Shown piece by piece: positions 54,230 through 64,000 of a DNA stretch of 64,000 bases. Each line of letters starts with the position of its first letter. Positions within the stretch are counted from its first letter, which is position 1. Both the position numbers and the translations under genes were made by a program. The stretch spans positions 280,609-344,608 of the forward strand of contig JAGMWG010000028.1 of assembly GCA_020744225.1 (NCBI GenBank), given 5' to 3'. The stretch is from Paraphoma chrysanthemicola. Its lineage: Eukaryota; Ascomycota; Dothideomycetes; Pleosporales; Phaeosphaeriaceae. Below the pieces are notes generated by a model that worked only from the letters and a program-made list of their open reading frames with translations, was not told the origin of the DNA and did no database searches.

Positions 54230-55939
54230 ATGTCTGTTCCAATGTCGCAGCTTGATAAGGTCGATCGCGGGAGTACTACCGAGCCTGATACTCCGCCTCC
54301 AGAAACCATCCAGGCGCCTCGCCGCTTCGTGTTCGCGCATCTGATTCCATTGAGTCAAGTCGGCCGCCGAGCTATTCTTACGGGCGAAAAACAGCGCTCA
54401 ACGTATCACTCTAAGTTCGTTACCAATATCGATTATCTAGGGAACTCATCTATTCCATGCTTCGAGATTGCTCTCAATGAGCTGCCGAATTATCCTGACA
54501 AAGGCTGGTTCATCGGCATCGGCCGACCAGACATGCCCAACGGGGGTGTCGAGCTACAGCTAGTCACAGCTGAGTCCGATGAACACAATGTCGCCGGCGT
54601 CCATGCTCGACTTAGCTGGGTACGAGATGCAGGCGGATTTTTCCTAGTCGTTAGTAACGGGCGGGGAATGAGCTGCAATGTTAATGGGGAACACATTTCT
54701 GTGCTTGGTGAGATGCGACCAGTGCCTTTCAAGAACACGATCCTTATTGGCGAGCTACCTTTCACGCTACAGTACGTCCAGCGAAGTTCCTTAGAGGAGA
54801 GCCATTTTCAAGTCGACCTGAAGGCGTTCCTGTCTAGGTTTCTTAAGGACGACAATCCATTCGTAGTACCAACACCTCGAGAGCTAGATTCAAGATTCGG
54901 CGAATGGATCGTCCAGACTCCAATAGCTCGGGGCACTTTCGGCATTGTGTACATGGTCGTTCATGCCGCCAACGGGAGCCAAGCAGCTGCAAAGCAACTC
55001 CTAAAGACAAAGTATAACGCTAAGTCGATTGAGCGCGAAGTCGAAATGGCCAAACGTATCTCAAGGCTTTGCCACGTAAGCTTATATATCCACAACTTCA
55101 ATACCGATTGACGAACAGTTTCGCCAGAAAGGAATCGCACGTCCACTTGACATCCGGCATCTTGAGTGTCAAACAGAAGCTGAAATCGTAAGCACAATGG
55201 AATAGACTATGACTTGTTGATTTTCAATCGCTAAAAGATGCAGTGGCGTATCCGCAAACTTCTTGATCGCGACTGGGACCCAACACAGCAAGGCAACATC
55301 ACGGACGAGTATATAATTATCTCCCCATTCCTTCCTGGAACTCTTTGCGCAGTCATTTCATCACCTGTCGTTTCTGAATCAGCACGAGCCGTTTTCTTTG
55401 GAAAGATCCTCTCTGCTGTACAGTTTCTTCATGCAAATGGGCTCATCCACCGAGACATTAAGCCTGAGAATATCTTAGTGGAAACATTTGACCCTCCGGT
55501 ACCTAAGCTGAGCGACTGGGGCTGTGTATCCAACAACAAAACGATTCTCTATGACAGGCCCGGTACTATATGGTATCTCGCACCAGAGCAAGTTGAAGGC
55601 GAATACCACGGCACGCCAGTGGATGCTTGGGCTTGTGGTCTCATAGGCTACGAACTACTCTTCAAAGAACGCATACGGACTAGAGTTTCCCCTGGCCCTC
55701 ACCTCAATTCCATGTACGACAAATTACACAACACCGAGTACGAAGTAGCGCTCATGCCATTTTGCTGTAGGCGTTTGTTGGACCCAGAACCTGAAGACAG
55801 GTTCACGGCTGAGGAAGCCTTAAATGTGTTCATATACCGAGGAGGAAACGCAATTCGAGATGCACTCGACGAGAGGATTTCAGCAGATACCGATGACAAT
55901 GCGAGGAGTAGCTCGAAGCGAATAAAGCTAAGTCATTGA
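54230..55939 (+). CDS. Protein kinase with N-terminal FHA-like domain, 538 aa
   Basis: Exons 54230..55075, 55119..55187 and 55238..55939 sum to 539 codons. Residues ~75-190 resemble an FHA phosphopeptide-binding module: WFIGIGRPDM, GVHARLSWV and SNGRGMSCNVNG. The kinase domain has a glycine loop IARGTFGIVY, lysine AAKQLL, helix-C glutamate REVEM, catalytic loop HRDIKPENIL, a magnesium loop KLSDWGC (DWG rather than DFG) and YLAPEQ. The overall layout recalls Rad53/Dun1/Cds1-type kinases, but sequence divergence and the accessory setting make orthology doubtful. CT-rich promoter (54178..54220). All catalytic residues present. Confidence 0.85.
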
Positions 55940-56262
55940 GATACGGGATGCTTGTGTTGTTTAACGCTAAATCACTATGATGAGTTCACGAATAAATTTA
56001 CTACGTTATTGCTGAGGTATTTAAGCTCCTCGAACCTAGCTGCTCACTTTGGAAAACGTTATCTAACCGCAGCCCAAAGAGAAAGAAAAGTCGGTAACCT
56101 CCATGCCGGCTGATTTGTCTCACGTTTACAACGAGCAGATTGGCCAGCCGATCACGTTGGAAACAACAATTTAGTCTCACTCGGGCAGCTCGAAAAGACC
56201 TAAAATGCAACAATACCGGAGGTAGCTTGATATGACATCATGGATGGAGCTTTTGACTTGAG

Positions 56263-57213
56263 TCAATCACTCCTTCTATACCACCATGACGATGATGCCA
56301 ACAAGACACACCACAGCACCGTCGCTACATGCAACATTTGCCAACCACGGGAACATCCTTCGTCAGGGGTCACAGTAGCTCCTGTCTGCTCGCTCTCAGA
56401 AACATGACTTAATGATTCCTGTGCCATCGTCAAGCACGATGCTGACGCCAATGTAGGTTGGACAGCTACGATAAGCCCGAACTTGTCAAACGTATATCCG
56501 TTTGGTATATCTACTTCCGTGATGAAATCGTACTCCAAAGTGCATAGGCTGCGACCCTTCCTCTTAAAGCCGTTTTTGTCTGGCCAAGCTAGAAGGTTTT
56601 GTAGTTCGAGGAGGTAAATCGGATTCGGCGTTGTTCTTAGAGAACGCCCTTCGGCGATCCTTCGTAGTAGCAGTTGATTTAGCTTAACTCTCGCCTCCTC
56701 CCAGACTGGATTTCGCGCAGCAGCTTCACTTAATAAATTGCAGTACTTCCAGCCCATGGAAGCCCACTCGTAGTACTGGACCTTATTCATGCCCCAGTGC
56801 TCAGCAGTCTTAGTAAGCGGATCGAGGCACCGCTTACTTAATTTGATCTTAGACCGCGCTGTGTCAATGAAGCGTTCCCATTGTTCTGCATCGTAGTCGA
56901 TGTCCAGCAGTGTATGCACAATTTTGCTGTGCTGGGAACACTCTTGTATGATGACCTTTTCAAGCATTGCCACGAGCCATTCGGACTGCCTTCGCTGGAA
57001 GTGTATCTCGCCCTCTATAGCTCTGCACGCTTGGAGTCTGTCGTCGTCATTCAGGGAGCGTAAAGAGGCTCGAAGCGCGCGTATGTTTGTTGAGGCAGGG
57101 TTAAAGTCGAGTATGTCGGCCCTGTGGCAGGTTAGTGTTGATCTAAACTGGAGGCCACCGGACTTACTTAAGCGGTATATGCTCCATCTCATGGGTTGCC
57201 AATTATTAAACAT
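56263..57213 (-). CDS. Orphan 316-aa protein with C-terminal membrane anchor
   Basis: ATG 57213 (MFNNWQPMRWSIYRLSKSGG) to stop 56263. The body is predicted mainly helical (EGEIHFQRRQSEWLVAMLEK, AEHWGMNKVQYYEWASMGWK, ARVKLNQLLLRRIAEGRSLR). Near the C-terminus a single hydrophobic helix MLHVATVLWCVLLASSSWWY is followed by RRSD, the pattern of a tail-anchored or type II protein. No family recognised; an intron near 57100..57180 is possible but not required. Confidence 0.6.
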   Translation of the reverse strand: MFNNWQPMRWSIYRLSKSGGLQFRSTLTCHRADILDFNPASTNIRALRASLRSLNDDDRLQACRAIEGEIHFQRRQSEWLVAMLEKVIIQECSQHSKIVHTLLDIDYDAEQWERFIDTARSKIKLSKRCLDPLTKTAEHWGMNKVQYYEWASMGWKYCNLLSEAAARNPVWEEARVKLNQLLLRRIAEGRSLRTTPNPIYLLELQNLLAWPDKNGFKRKGRSLCTLEYDFITEVDIPNGYTFDKFGLIVAVQPTLASASCLTMAQESLSHVSESEQTGATVTPDEGCSRGWQMLHVATVLWCVLLASSSWWYRRSD

Positions 57214-57423
57214 GCCTTAAGGCGGTTTTAAGTCTGGGAACAGCGCCCGCAAAAAATTGCCACCCATCATTAAGATGATTTGGTCTCATTTAAGGCTATC
57301 GACCTGGCGTAATACTGATCTGTGACCTCGTCTAGCCATCACCTAATCCTCCTAGTGTGGTATTTGCAGTCCTCCGTGTGGGCCGAGTTACCCAAAATTC
57401 TGACCTTGTTGTCTAAAGGACTG

Positions 57424-58516
57424 TTAGTCTCGTTCCGGAAAAACAAGCGACGTTAGATGTGCAAACTTACAGTCACAAAGACAGATCCAGCAGAATTCAT
57501 AGCGGCACTTAGAGCCTACATCGATGTTAGTATGGAGTCCCCGCCTTCGACTGCTTCCAACGTACAAGTCATATGATCGCACCCATTGTTCTTCTCGATG
57601 CTATAAACACACTTTGGTCCAGGACACTTTTTAGAAAGCTTGCGAATCGTCGCAAGACTTGCTGCTTCCTGAGCGCTTTGGTCTTGAGCTTTGCATCGAC
57701 GATCATACTCGTCGCATGTCTCGCCGTCGTGCATCGCTGTCTCATGACTAACACATACTTTGTGTCTGCATGACACGCAGATGAAGATTGTTCCTTCAGT
57801 GTGTATCTGACCAGAAGTGCACTTCGGACACCATCGGAAATGGGCTGGATGGCATGTTAGCTGGGGTTCAAGCAAGGGAACTCAAACCTACGGTCTTCGC
57901 TAAGCGCATTACGTGTGACTATTTGATCATACTTCTTGAAGATGTCCATCGATGCCATTCGCTGAATCTCATAGTATGTCAATTTGACCTTGCATCTGCT
58001 GTCTGGACACTTGACTTCCGTCCAGCCGCTTTCTGGGAGTTGTGCTTCGATCCACGTAGCGCAACATTTAGAACAGATTGATGATGGATGATCGCAATTG
58101 GTGAGTGATGGCAGATCCGTGATAGCGAAATCCTTAGAACACACAGGGCATTTGTGATTTACCAGTATCTTCTCTTTACCTCGCGTATCACGGGCTGGGA
58201 CCGGATAATCTGAATATAGTTCGAGGTCGATAGGATCAGCTCGTGTGCCTCCTTGGGCAAATAAAGCTATTTGTCGGATACTGCCACGTGTGCACATTCT
58301 CATGCTAGAATCTGCTGTTGGAAGCATAGAGATTCGGCTTTCGGCTGGCAGACCTCTTGCCGAAATTCCTGGAGCCTGTGACTTAGGCTCATGCGTAGAA
58401 CGTTGCAGATCGCGTTGAGGCGATAGTACACGATTAGTTGCTGAAAGACTGCCCCTGGGTGTTGATGCTCCTGAGAGAATCTGCATCTTGTTATCGTTGT
58501 CGTCGAGTACAGTCAA
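57424..58516 (-). CDS. RBR-type (RING-IBR-RING) E3 ubiquitin ligase, 331 aa
   Basis: Exons 58516..57892, 57844..57566 and 57515..57424 sum to 996 nt. RING1: CPVCSKDFAITDLPSLTNCD, ICSKCCATWIE and VKCPDSRCK. IBR: FRWCPKCTSGQIH, IFICVSCRHKVCVSHETAMH and CDEY. RING2: KKCPGPKCVYSIEKNNGCDH, then MTC/SKCRYEFCWICLCDC built by the second splice, including the active-site cysteine expected after the CDHM motif. Such enzymes form a ubiquitin thioester intermediate. The N-terminal ~90 residues are serine-rich and probably regulatory. The last exon ends at TAA 57424; a further GTAAGT intron could alter the final residues. Target unknown. Confidence 0.85.
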
Positions 58517-59130
58517 TGAGTAAAATGGCGACTGAGCTTGGACACGGAATGTGTGTGGAATGTAGTGTCAAGGTTTTCGCATGACATCCAGCATAAGTTG
58601 ACTGTTTAAATGCTCGATAGAGTCTCGATGACCGCCTCAGCACTTGCTGCTAGCGGGTATGACCCTCAGTCTAAGCTGGAACACTGCCATCGTATGCTTC
58701 GATAGTTCGATCTAACAGGCGACTCATGGCATTAGCTTCGCTCATAGTGGAGGCGATGTCAAATGACGCTCAGGGATCGACGGGAACTTGCCAGATTCAT
58801 TAAGGCGTTCGACAGAAAAGGCATGGTTGAAAATGGCAGGCGGACGAGGTCAAAGCCTCTTTTGCACTCGCGTGACGGTACCTCCAGGAGCTGGAAAAGG
58901 CGAAGGCTTTGGGTCGTTTGTGGCATCGCGTAGTGCCAGCTTGCTGAATAGGGTTAGTGGGCTGCATAGAGAGTGCGAAGCAGCTCGTTGGCGATCAGCA
59001 ACGCGATATGATAGCTTCACCTTGACCGGACCTTATGCGAGAACGCTGAGACCTCAGCCATCGTCCCTGTATATAACCTTGGGCAATGACTTCGTCGAAC
59101 CCCTCTTCGTTACCCACCAGCCGGATCTAG
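58517..59130. other. Intergenic, no gene supported
   Basis: A plus-strand frame 58788..59150 (MPDSLRRSTEKAWLKMAG would be an internal start) has no domain and overlaps the better F-box-like start at 59131. Likely promoter sequence of both flanking divergent genes. Confidence 0.4.
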
Positions 59131-59992
59131 ATGCATCGCCCCAAAGATAAAATCTCGGAAGCAAGAGGCTATCGACGAGGTCAACGCAACAAACCCGCGA
59201 CTCTGTCGAGTTACTCAACAAAATCATTCGCATTTATTGAGCTACCAGCAGGTATGCTAAGCAAACACTAAAGAAACAGTTGCTAATTTCTCTGCACAGA
59301 GCTTCGTAACCACATCTATGAGTACTACCTACTGCCATCAGGTATCAAACTCAAGGTTCAAAGGAGGAAGATGCACAGATCGTGATAGAAGCTGTTCGAG
59401 CTTGATGCAGGTGTGCAAACAGATTCGCGACGAGTTCCGCCCCTTGTATCTTGGGAACATCATCTATATTCGACTATCTGATGCAGAGAGATATGTGCAA
59501 GACTTTCTGCATATCTCGTACAAGAGAATGGCTTCTGTAAAGCTTCCTATCGACATAACGAGACGTGGTGGTAAAAATCCAATGGACATCCTACCACTTC
59601 TTCGCTTAATCAGCGACCGAGACGATATCACAATTAGCTTTCAGTTCCAAGGTCCAGAAAAAAGGCTAACTCAAAGTCTGGATAGCGCATTTCGCCAGAG
59701 GAAGCAGCAATGGCAGGCGCTGGTTCGGAATGTCTCAAACATATATCTGTGGCCGTCTAGGAATCGTTTGACTATCGCCTTTATTCGCGGTCTCCAAGAC
59801 TGGATCACTGAAATGGAGATTGGTAGGAATCAAGTTAGGAAACATCTTGGCATCAAGTCACGACATAGGATCAAGCTGGAAATATTGCATAATGTTGGAT
59901 CGTATGGCCTAGGAAGTAATCCTGAGAAGCATTGGCGATATATGTACCCTACTCTTACAAAACAACCAGTGCGACTCCTACGAGGCACTTAA
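59131..59992 (+). CDS. F-box-like protein (LPAELRNHIYEYYL family), 252 aa
   Basis: Exons 59131..59251, 59300..59355 and 59411..59992 sum to 253 codons. Splice 1 creates FAFIELPAELRNHIYEYYLL, the signature of a large fungal family with a degenerate F-box near the N-terminus. Splice 2 (GTTCAA donor, GATGCAG acceptor) leads to VCKQIRDEFRPLYLGNIIYI, the typical follow-on. The C-terminal half is alpha/beta (ITISFQFQGPEKRLTQSLDS). F-boxes recruit substrates to SCF ubiquitin ligases, but this family is not characterised. The weak second donor means a frameshift is an alternative explanation. Confidence 0.7.
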
Positions 59993-60369
59993 ACTGGCCT
60001 ATGTAGCCTCAAGATAGTGGTAGTACAGGTGACTCACCTTAGTCAAGTTTCATTGTCGTGCTTGTCGGGTTAGTATGAGCGACGTGCTTTGACGAGAACG
60101 TTCCTCGGCGTGGGGATAACACCGATAGCGGATCGTTGATGTCTCGAACACCGTAGGCAATAAGGCAGATGGGAGTGGCGAAGCGTGAGTCGTGACCTTC
60201 GGCATAGACTTATAGAGGCGGTGCCTGTCAAAAGTTGCTCTCCCTCTACTATATGCTATGGCGTTCGAGAACAGGGCACGCAAGGTTGTTCATCGCCTCG
60301 TATCTCATCACTATATAATTGACGGCTAAGGAATGCTGTTAGCTTGTTCGTCTCGCATGATTAATTACC
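59993..60369. other. Intergenic, no gene seen
   Basis: 377 bp; no supported frame. Composition becomes more AT-rich just before the C2H2 gene. Confidence 0.4.
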
Positions 60370-60813
60370 ATGTTTCCAGCGCGCATTACTAGTAAATTTC
60401 CGCCCCGCATAACAATAAAGTCGTTGCTCTTAAAGACTTGTCCTTATTGTAATAAAAGGTTTACTTTGGAGAGAAACCTGAAATCACACATCAAGCTTCA
60501 TACAAACGAGCAGCCTAAATTAAACTGCCCAACATGTCCCCAGAGTTTCACCCGACGAATTGACCTACAACGTCACGAAAAAGGTAATAAGGTCTTTAAT
60601 CGCAACTCTTTATCTTAGCTTTGCTAACTTAGATTGTCTGACTAAAGTGCATACTAGAGACAAACCCTTTGTTTGTAGGTGTAGTGCTAGGTTTCCGTGT
60701 AAAGATACTCTCGCACGGTAAAGCATCAAAGCATAACTTTAAAAGTTAGTTAATTATCTTACTCTAATTACAGGCACCAGAAGATATGCCCAACAGCTAG
60801 AAGCATAGTCTAG
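60370..60813 (+). CDS. Small C2H2 zinc-finger protein, 112 aa
   Basis: Exons 60370..60583, 60633..60717 and 60774..60813 sum to 339 nt. Finger 1 CPYCNKRFTLERNLKSHIKL..H and finger 2 CPTCPQSFTRRIDLQRH are completed in exon 1. The spliced exons 2-3 give a third CRCSARFPCKDTLARHQKIC, a C2HC-like variant. The N-terminus is basic (MFPARITSKFPPRITIK). Probably a DNA-binding protein in the nucleus. Codons are noticeably A/T-ended compared with genes to the left, matching the AT-rich DNA that follows. Confidence 0.7.
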
Positions 60814-61749
60814 AGCAAGAACCACTTCCTTACGAGAAAAATCATGGATACTTAGACTAACTTACTTTTAGAAAGCGCATCTAATACTCAAATACACGTG
60901 CCGCGTGGTTGTCAGAGACTGCTCTAAGTTACTCTCGCTCTTTCTGCTCTGCTGTGCGTTGAATTTGAGAACTCTGGAATTCGTCGTTCGTTCCGTGTGG
61001 GTGAAAGTCGTAGCTGAGTCGTGTCCAATCCCATTTCGTCACTAGAGTCCGCCATCACGATGAGATGGATAGGGTCACAGCCCATGGTGACAGCTGGGCG
61101 CAGCATGGAATCAAGCTCACGTTAAGTTACTTAGCTTAGATACCATGTGACTGGAAGGGTACAGATGTGGAATATGGTCGCAAGGAAGAAGGAGATTGCG
61201 TTGTATCAAATGAACAACCTGATCAACGTTAACGGAGTACAGTAACTACAGTAGTTGAGTTTATATAATTACATCACTTCTAGCACAACGCTCCCCAATC
61301 CCCACGTGCATTACACACTTGAGCACTGAGTTAAGGTACCAGAAGAAGTAGTGACGAGTAAGGTACCGCACACGGCACGCAGCTACCAAAACAGGGTAGG
61401 ACTAACTAATGCCTGTCGGCCTGCATCGACAGCCATAGCCTTCTCCAGGGCGAGGGTGGTTGGCATAGCCGGAGAGCAGGCTCTGTACAAAGTCATGCTG
61501 TCCGCACGGTCACATGTGAACAATTGACGGGACCTGTGCTGTGAATTGCTAGTGTCTAGTACCGCTAGAGGACAAGGGGAACACATTGATAAGCTAGTTG
61601 CTCCATTCTCAATCTCACCTTCCAAAACATTATTCGCAACACAATATTGGGTGAGTCTGATGAAGCCTATGTTATGATCAAATGGTTAACAGTTCTATTA
61701 TGGTAGTTATACTCACCACTGGACTGTAAATAAAGTCGCAAAGTGGCAG
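60814..61749. other. Intergenic, no gene seen
   Basis: 936 bp with only unsupported short frames on the minus strand (60924..61106, 61383..61625). Confidence 0.4.
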
Positions 61750-62253
61750 ATGATCTGGCCTCAGCTCGTCACTGATTATGATTGCATCCTCGACGAAGCG
61801 CGCAACAGGGGCATGACATACGACAATTCGCGTGTCATCAGTGGGAGTAATAGCATTATGCTGCATGGGGATGGTCACTCCCATGAGGATTTTCACCTTG
61901 GGCCTAAAGCCGTAGGTGGCTGGTGCAAGACAGTGCGCAAGCCGTATGATGTTGTAGTTACGGCAATACTGCTTCGTGCTTCGAAGTTGGCTGGGGCGGC
62001 AATTGAAGTGAGGTAATAAGGTTTTTTGTTGTGTCTTGAGCTTATTTTGACGATTATCAGGTCAGATGGAGATTGGAATGAGTGGACGGAGGGTCGTAAG
62101 TTGGTCAAGGCCCTTTCGCCGGAGGACGATTTATCCTGCCCTTATGAAGAATGCGTCGAGCGGAAGGGAATCGACGCGATTGCCAGGACAGAAAAGCAAC
62201 CACTATGCGGCCACACGATATTGAGCTTCGAAAGTCATTATACAGGTCGGTAA
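61750..62253 (+). CDS. Orphan 151-aa protein, two exons
   Basis: Exons 61750..62012 and 62061..62253 (GTAATA donor, TTATCAG acceptor) sum to 152 codons. MIWPQLVTDYDCILDEARNR leads into a His-rich SIMLHGDGHSHEDFHLGPKA and KPYDVVVTAILLRASKLAGA. After the splice come RSDGDWNEWTEGRKLVKALS and a Cys-containing tail (CPYEECVERKGID). I believe similar small proteins exist in other ascomycetes but cannot name a family. The stop lies a few bases from the truncated hAT relic. Confidence 0.65.
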
Positions 62254-62257
62254 GGTA

Positions 62258-62858
62258 GTCCGATGAAGTACCAGAGAGCCACTTCGTTGTTAGCTAAGTC
62301 ACTATCTCTACGAGAAGCGAGTGTTCTAATTGTAGTTCTACTAATAGTAGGTATATCGTCTTTTAAGTACTTTATTAAGTTATTAAAACTATTACTTTCT
62401 ACGATACTAAAAGGTAAATTATTATTAATAATAAAAGTTAATAAATAACTTTTAAACTCTTCTGTACTAAAAAATATATAAACTAGGTCTTTTTCTTATA
62501 CTGCGACTTTTAAAGTAAGTGTCTAAGGTATTTTTATTATTAGTATTACTACTACTATCTATACTATCTTCTATAATAGAGTCTTCGTCTATAGTACTAG
62601 AGTTACTAGTAATAAATCTATGTTTATTTTTATAGTGTATATTTAAATTAGTAGTATTAATAGGCCATTTTACTTTAGTACTAAAATTGCATGTTAAGCA
62701 TATAGCTTTAAATCGTCTTATTTCGCCTTCTTTATAAGGTAATAGTCTAGTTTAAATTTTCTAGTTCTAAAAATAGGTGCTAAATTAGCTATAGAAGGTA
62801 GTTCTAAATTAGAAGATAGTAAGTCTTCTTTACTAAAAAAAGCTCTACTGGAAAACAT
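62258..62858 (-). pseudogene. hAT-superfamily transposase relic (N-terminal part)
   Basis: Minus-strand frames from ATG 62858 read FSKEDLLSSNLELPSIANLA, then KEGEIRRFKAICLTC...TTNLNIHYKNKH, a BED-type zinc finger. Next comes an acidic Ser/Asn linker and LPFSIVESNSFNNLIKYLKD followed by IPTISRTTIRTLA, the conserved block that precedes the hAT catalytic region. At least two frame breaks occur (near 62740 and at a T-run near 62480), and the element is cut off at about 62258 beside the neighbouring gene, lacking the catalytic DDE part. Transposition-derived and dead. Codons are overwhelmingly A/T-ended yet largely stop-free. Confidence 0.7.
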
Positions 62859-62934
62859 TATCTATATAAAGTAGTATATTACTATAGATTTTAAGATTAT
62901 AATCTTATAATATAGAAGTTTTCTTATTATAAAA

Positions 62935-63345
62935 AAATAAGCTCTTAGAGAGTACCTAGTAAAACTAGCTATATAAAATCTAATGTACTAGCTAGATAAA
63001 ATGTAGTAATAAGATATAAAACTACACTAAAAAGTGCACTAGTTTTAAGTCTTAAAGTAATCTTAGCTTTAGAAGTGAGTCTAGATAATTATTTTATAAT
63101 AAGAAGTAAAAACTTACAGAATTATAATAAGAACTCTAGAAAGAGCTCTTAGAGAGTAGCTACTAAAAGTAGTAATAGTAATTTAAATAATAAAAATTAC
63201 TAAAATCTAGCTATAAAAATAAAACAAGACCAAAAAGCATACTAGTCTTACGTCTTAAAGTATTTTTTAGCTATAGTATTTAGTTTAGATAATTAACTTA
63301 TAATAAAAAGTAAGAACTTACTAGAGTATAATAAGAACTCTTAAG
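62935..63345. repeat. Two imperfect ~200-bp tandem copies
   Basis: Segments starting near 62939 and 63147 share, in order, AGCTCTTAGAGAGTA, CTAGCTATA, GCACTAGTTTTA/GCATACTAGTCTTA, GTCTTAAAGTA, TTTAGATAATTA and ATAATAAGAACTCT. Confidence 0.65.
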
Positions 63346-63740
63346 TAAAGTAAGGAAAGTACAAAGAATAAAAACTTAGTAAATAATAAGTATAATAGAT
63401 AACGAGATATAATAGCATTTGTTACAATAATTATAAGAAAGAGATTCTTATCTCTTTCTATATATAAAAGACTTTAGAGTTACGTATATAATAGTTTCTA
63501 ATATCTTAGTATAAGTCTTAGTAACTACTCTATATATAATAATCTTTACTAATAAGTAACTACTTAGTACTTAGTACTTATCATGGTTGCCGTTTACTAT
63601 AGTAATTACTATTTCCTTTTTAGAAAATAGTAATAGTAATTACTATTTCTAAAAATTAAATAAATCTTATCTTCTTACTATAATATATATTATAAGTATA
63701 TAAATATTTATAAATATATACTTATACGACTAGATACTAG

Positions 63741-64000
63741 AAGTAATAAGAAATAATAAGAAGTAAGATAATAAGAAATAATAAGAAATAATAAGAAATA
63801 ATAAGAAATAATAAGAATAAGAAATAATAAGAAATAATAAGAATAATAAGAAATAATAAGAAATAATAAAAATAAGAAATAATAAGAACTAATAAGAAAT
63901 AATAAGAATAAAGAAATAATAAGAAATAATAAGATATAATAGAAATAATAAGAAATAAAAGAAATAAAAGAAATAATATAAGAATATATAAGAAATAATA
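63741..64000. repeat. AATAATAAGAA microsatellite running off the window end
   Basis: About 260 bp of near-continuous AATAATAAGAA/ATAAGAA units with occasional interruptions, continuing to the last base. Confidence 0.95.

Larger units (their letters stand above)
62859..64000. other. Extremely AT-rich tract
   Basis: G+C drops sharply compared with the rest of the window; no open frame of interest on either strand. Contains imperfect duplicated segments (62935..63345) and a terminal microsatellite. This is the kind of tract left by old, mutated transposons. Confidence 0.75.

Noticed and set aside
1..64000. Starship-type giant transposon
   Set aside because: I found no DUF3435 tyrosine recombinase, no paired target duplications and no typical cargo at an element edge within the window.
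1..64000. CRISPR array or prokaryotic defence island
   Set aside because: Introns, codon use and protein families are fungal; the only tandem repeats (for example 12458..12558) have no spacers.
1..64000. Secondary-metabolite gene cluster
   Set aside because: An alpha/beta hydrolase and an aminotransferase relic are present, but there is no PKS, NRPS, terpene synthase or P450.

Overview
The window is nuclear DNA of a filamentous ascomycete. Genes carry short spliceosomal introns (about 38-61 bp; GTAAG/GTATG/GTACG donors, CTAAC/CTGAC-like branch sites, TAG/CAG acceptors), and both strands are used with no operon logic. Several protein types point to Dothideomycetes or a close relative: BCS1-like AAA ATPase paralogs, a DUF7924 protein, F-box-like LPAELRNHIYEYY proteins, an APH-fold kinase and a YDR124W-like helical-bundle protein. 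The genus cannot be named from the sequence. Apart from the AT-rich last 1.7 kb, composition is ordinary. All gene models were spliced by eye; I checked exon sums for frame but could not run any search.

Layout. 0-2 kb: a Sir2-family deacylase with a long C-terminal extension. 3.5-10.3 kb: a RING protein, a 165-aa orphan, a decayed Zn2Cys6 regulator and a 692-aa protein resembling the C-terminal part of fungal C6 regulators. 11-19.4 kb: small orphan genes, an alpha/beta hydrolase, a small secreted candidate and a BCS1-like ATPase, plus a broken copy of a gene that is intact at 39.7 kb. 20-28.6 kb: a six-exon orphan, a remarkable JmjC+SET protein, a second JmjC gene interrupted by one in-frame TGA, and a class III aminotransferase with an internal deletion. 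29-34 kb: dispersed repeats and poorly supported ORFs, then two neighbouring multi-exon orphans that share 5' flanks. 35.8-46.7 kb: a dense orphan block with a tandem YDR124W-like helical-bundle protein, a divergent gene pair whose candidate start codons abut as CATATG, an 857-aa seven-exon protein and four further spliced genes. 48-62.3 kb: an APH-like kinase, a DUF7924 protein, an FHA-like plus protein kinase, an RBR ubiquitin ligase, an F-box-like protein, a small C2H2 protein and more orphans. 62.3-64 kb: a very AT-rich tract holding a hAT transposase relic, imperfect duplications and a microsatellite that runs off the end.

How it fits together. I see no clear housekeeping gene and no biosynthetic cluster. 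Recurrent themes are chromatin modification (Sir2, JmjC-SET, JmjC), ubiquitin signalling (RING, RBR, F-box-like) and lineage-restricted orphans. Decay by nonsense changes, deletions and segmental duplication is common. This is what an accessory or subtelomeric region looks like, but that reading is an inference. The most unusual single object is the predicted JmjC-SET fusion (demethylase-type and methyltransferase-type folds in one chain) beside a nonsense-broken JmjC gene.
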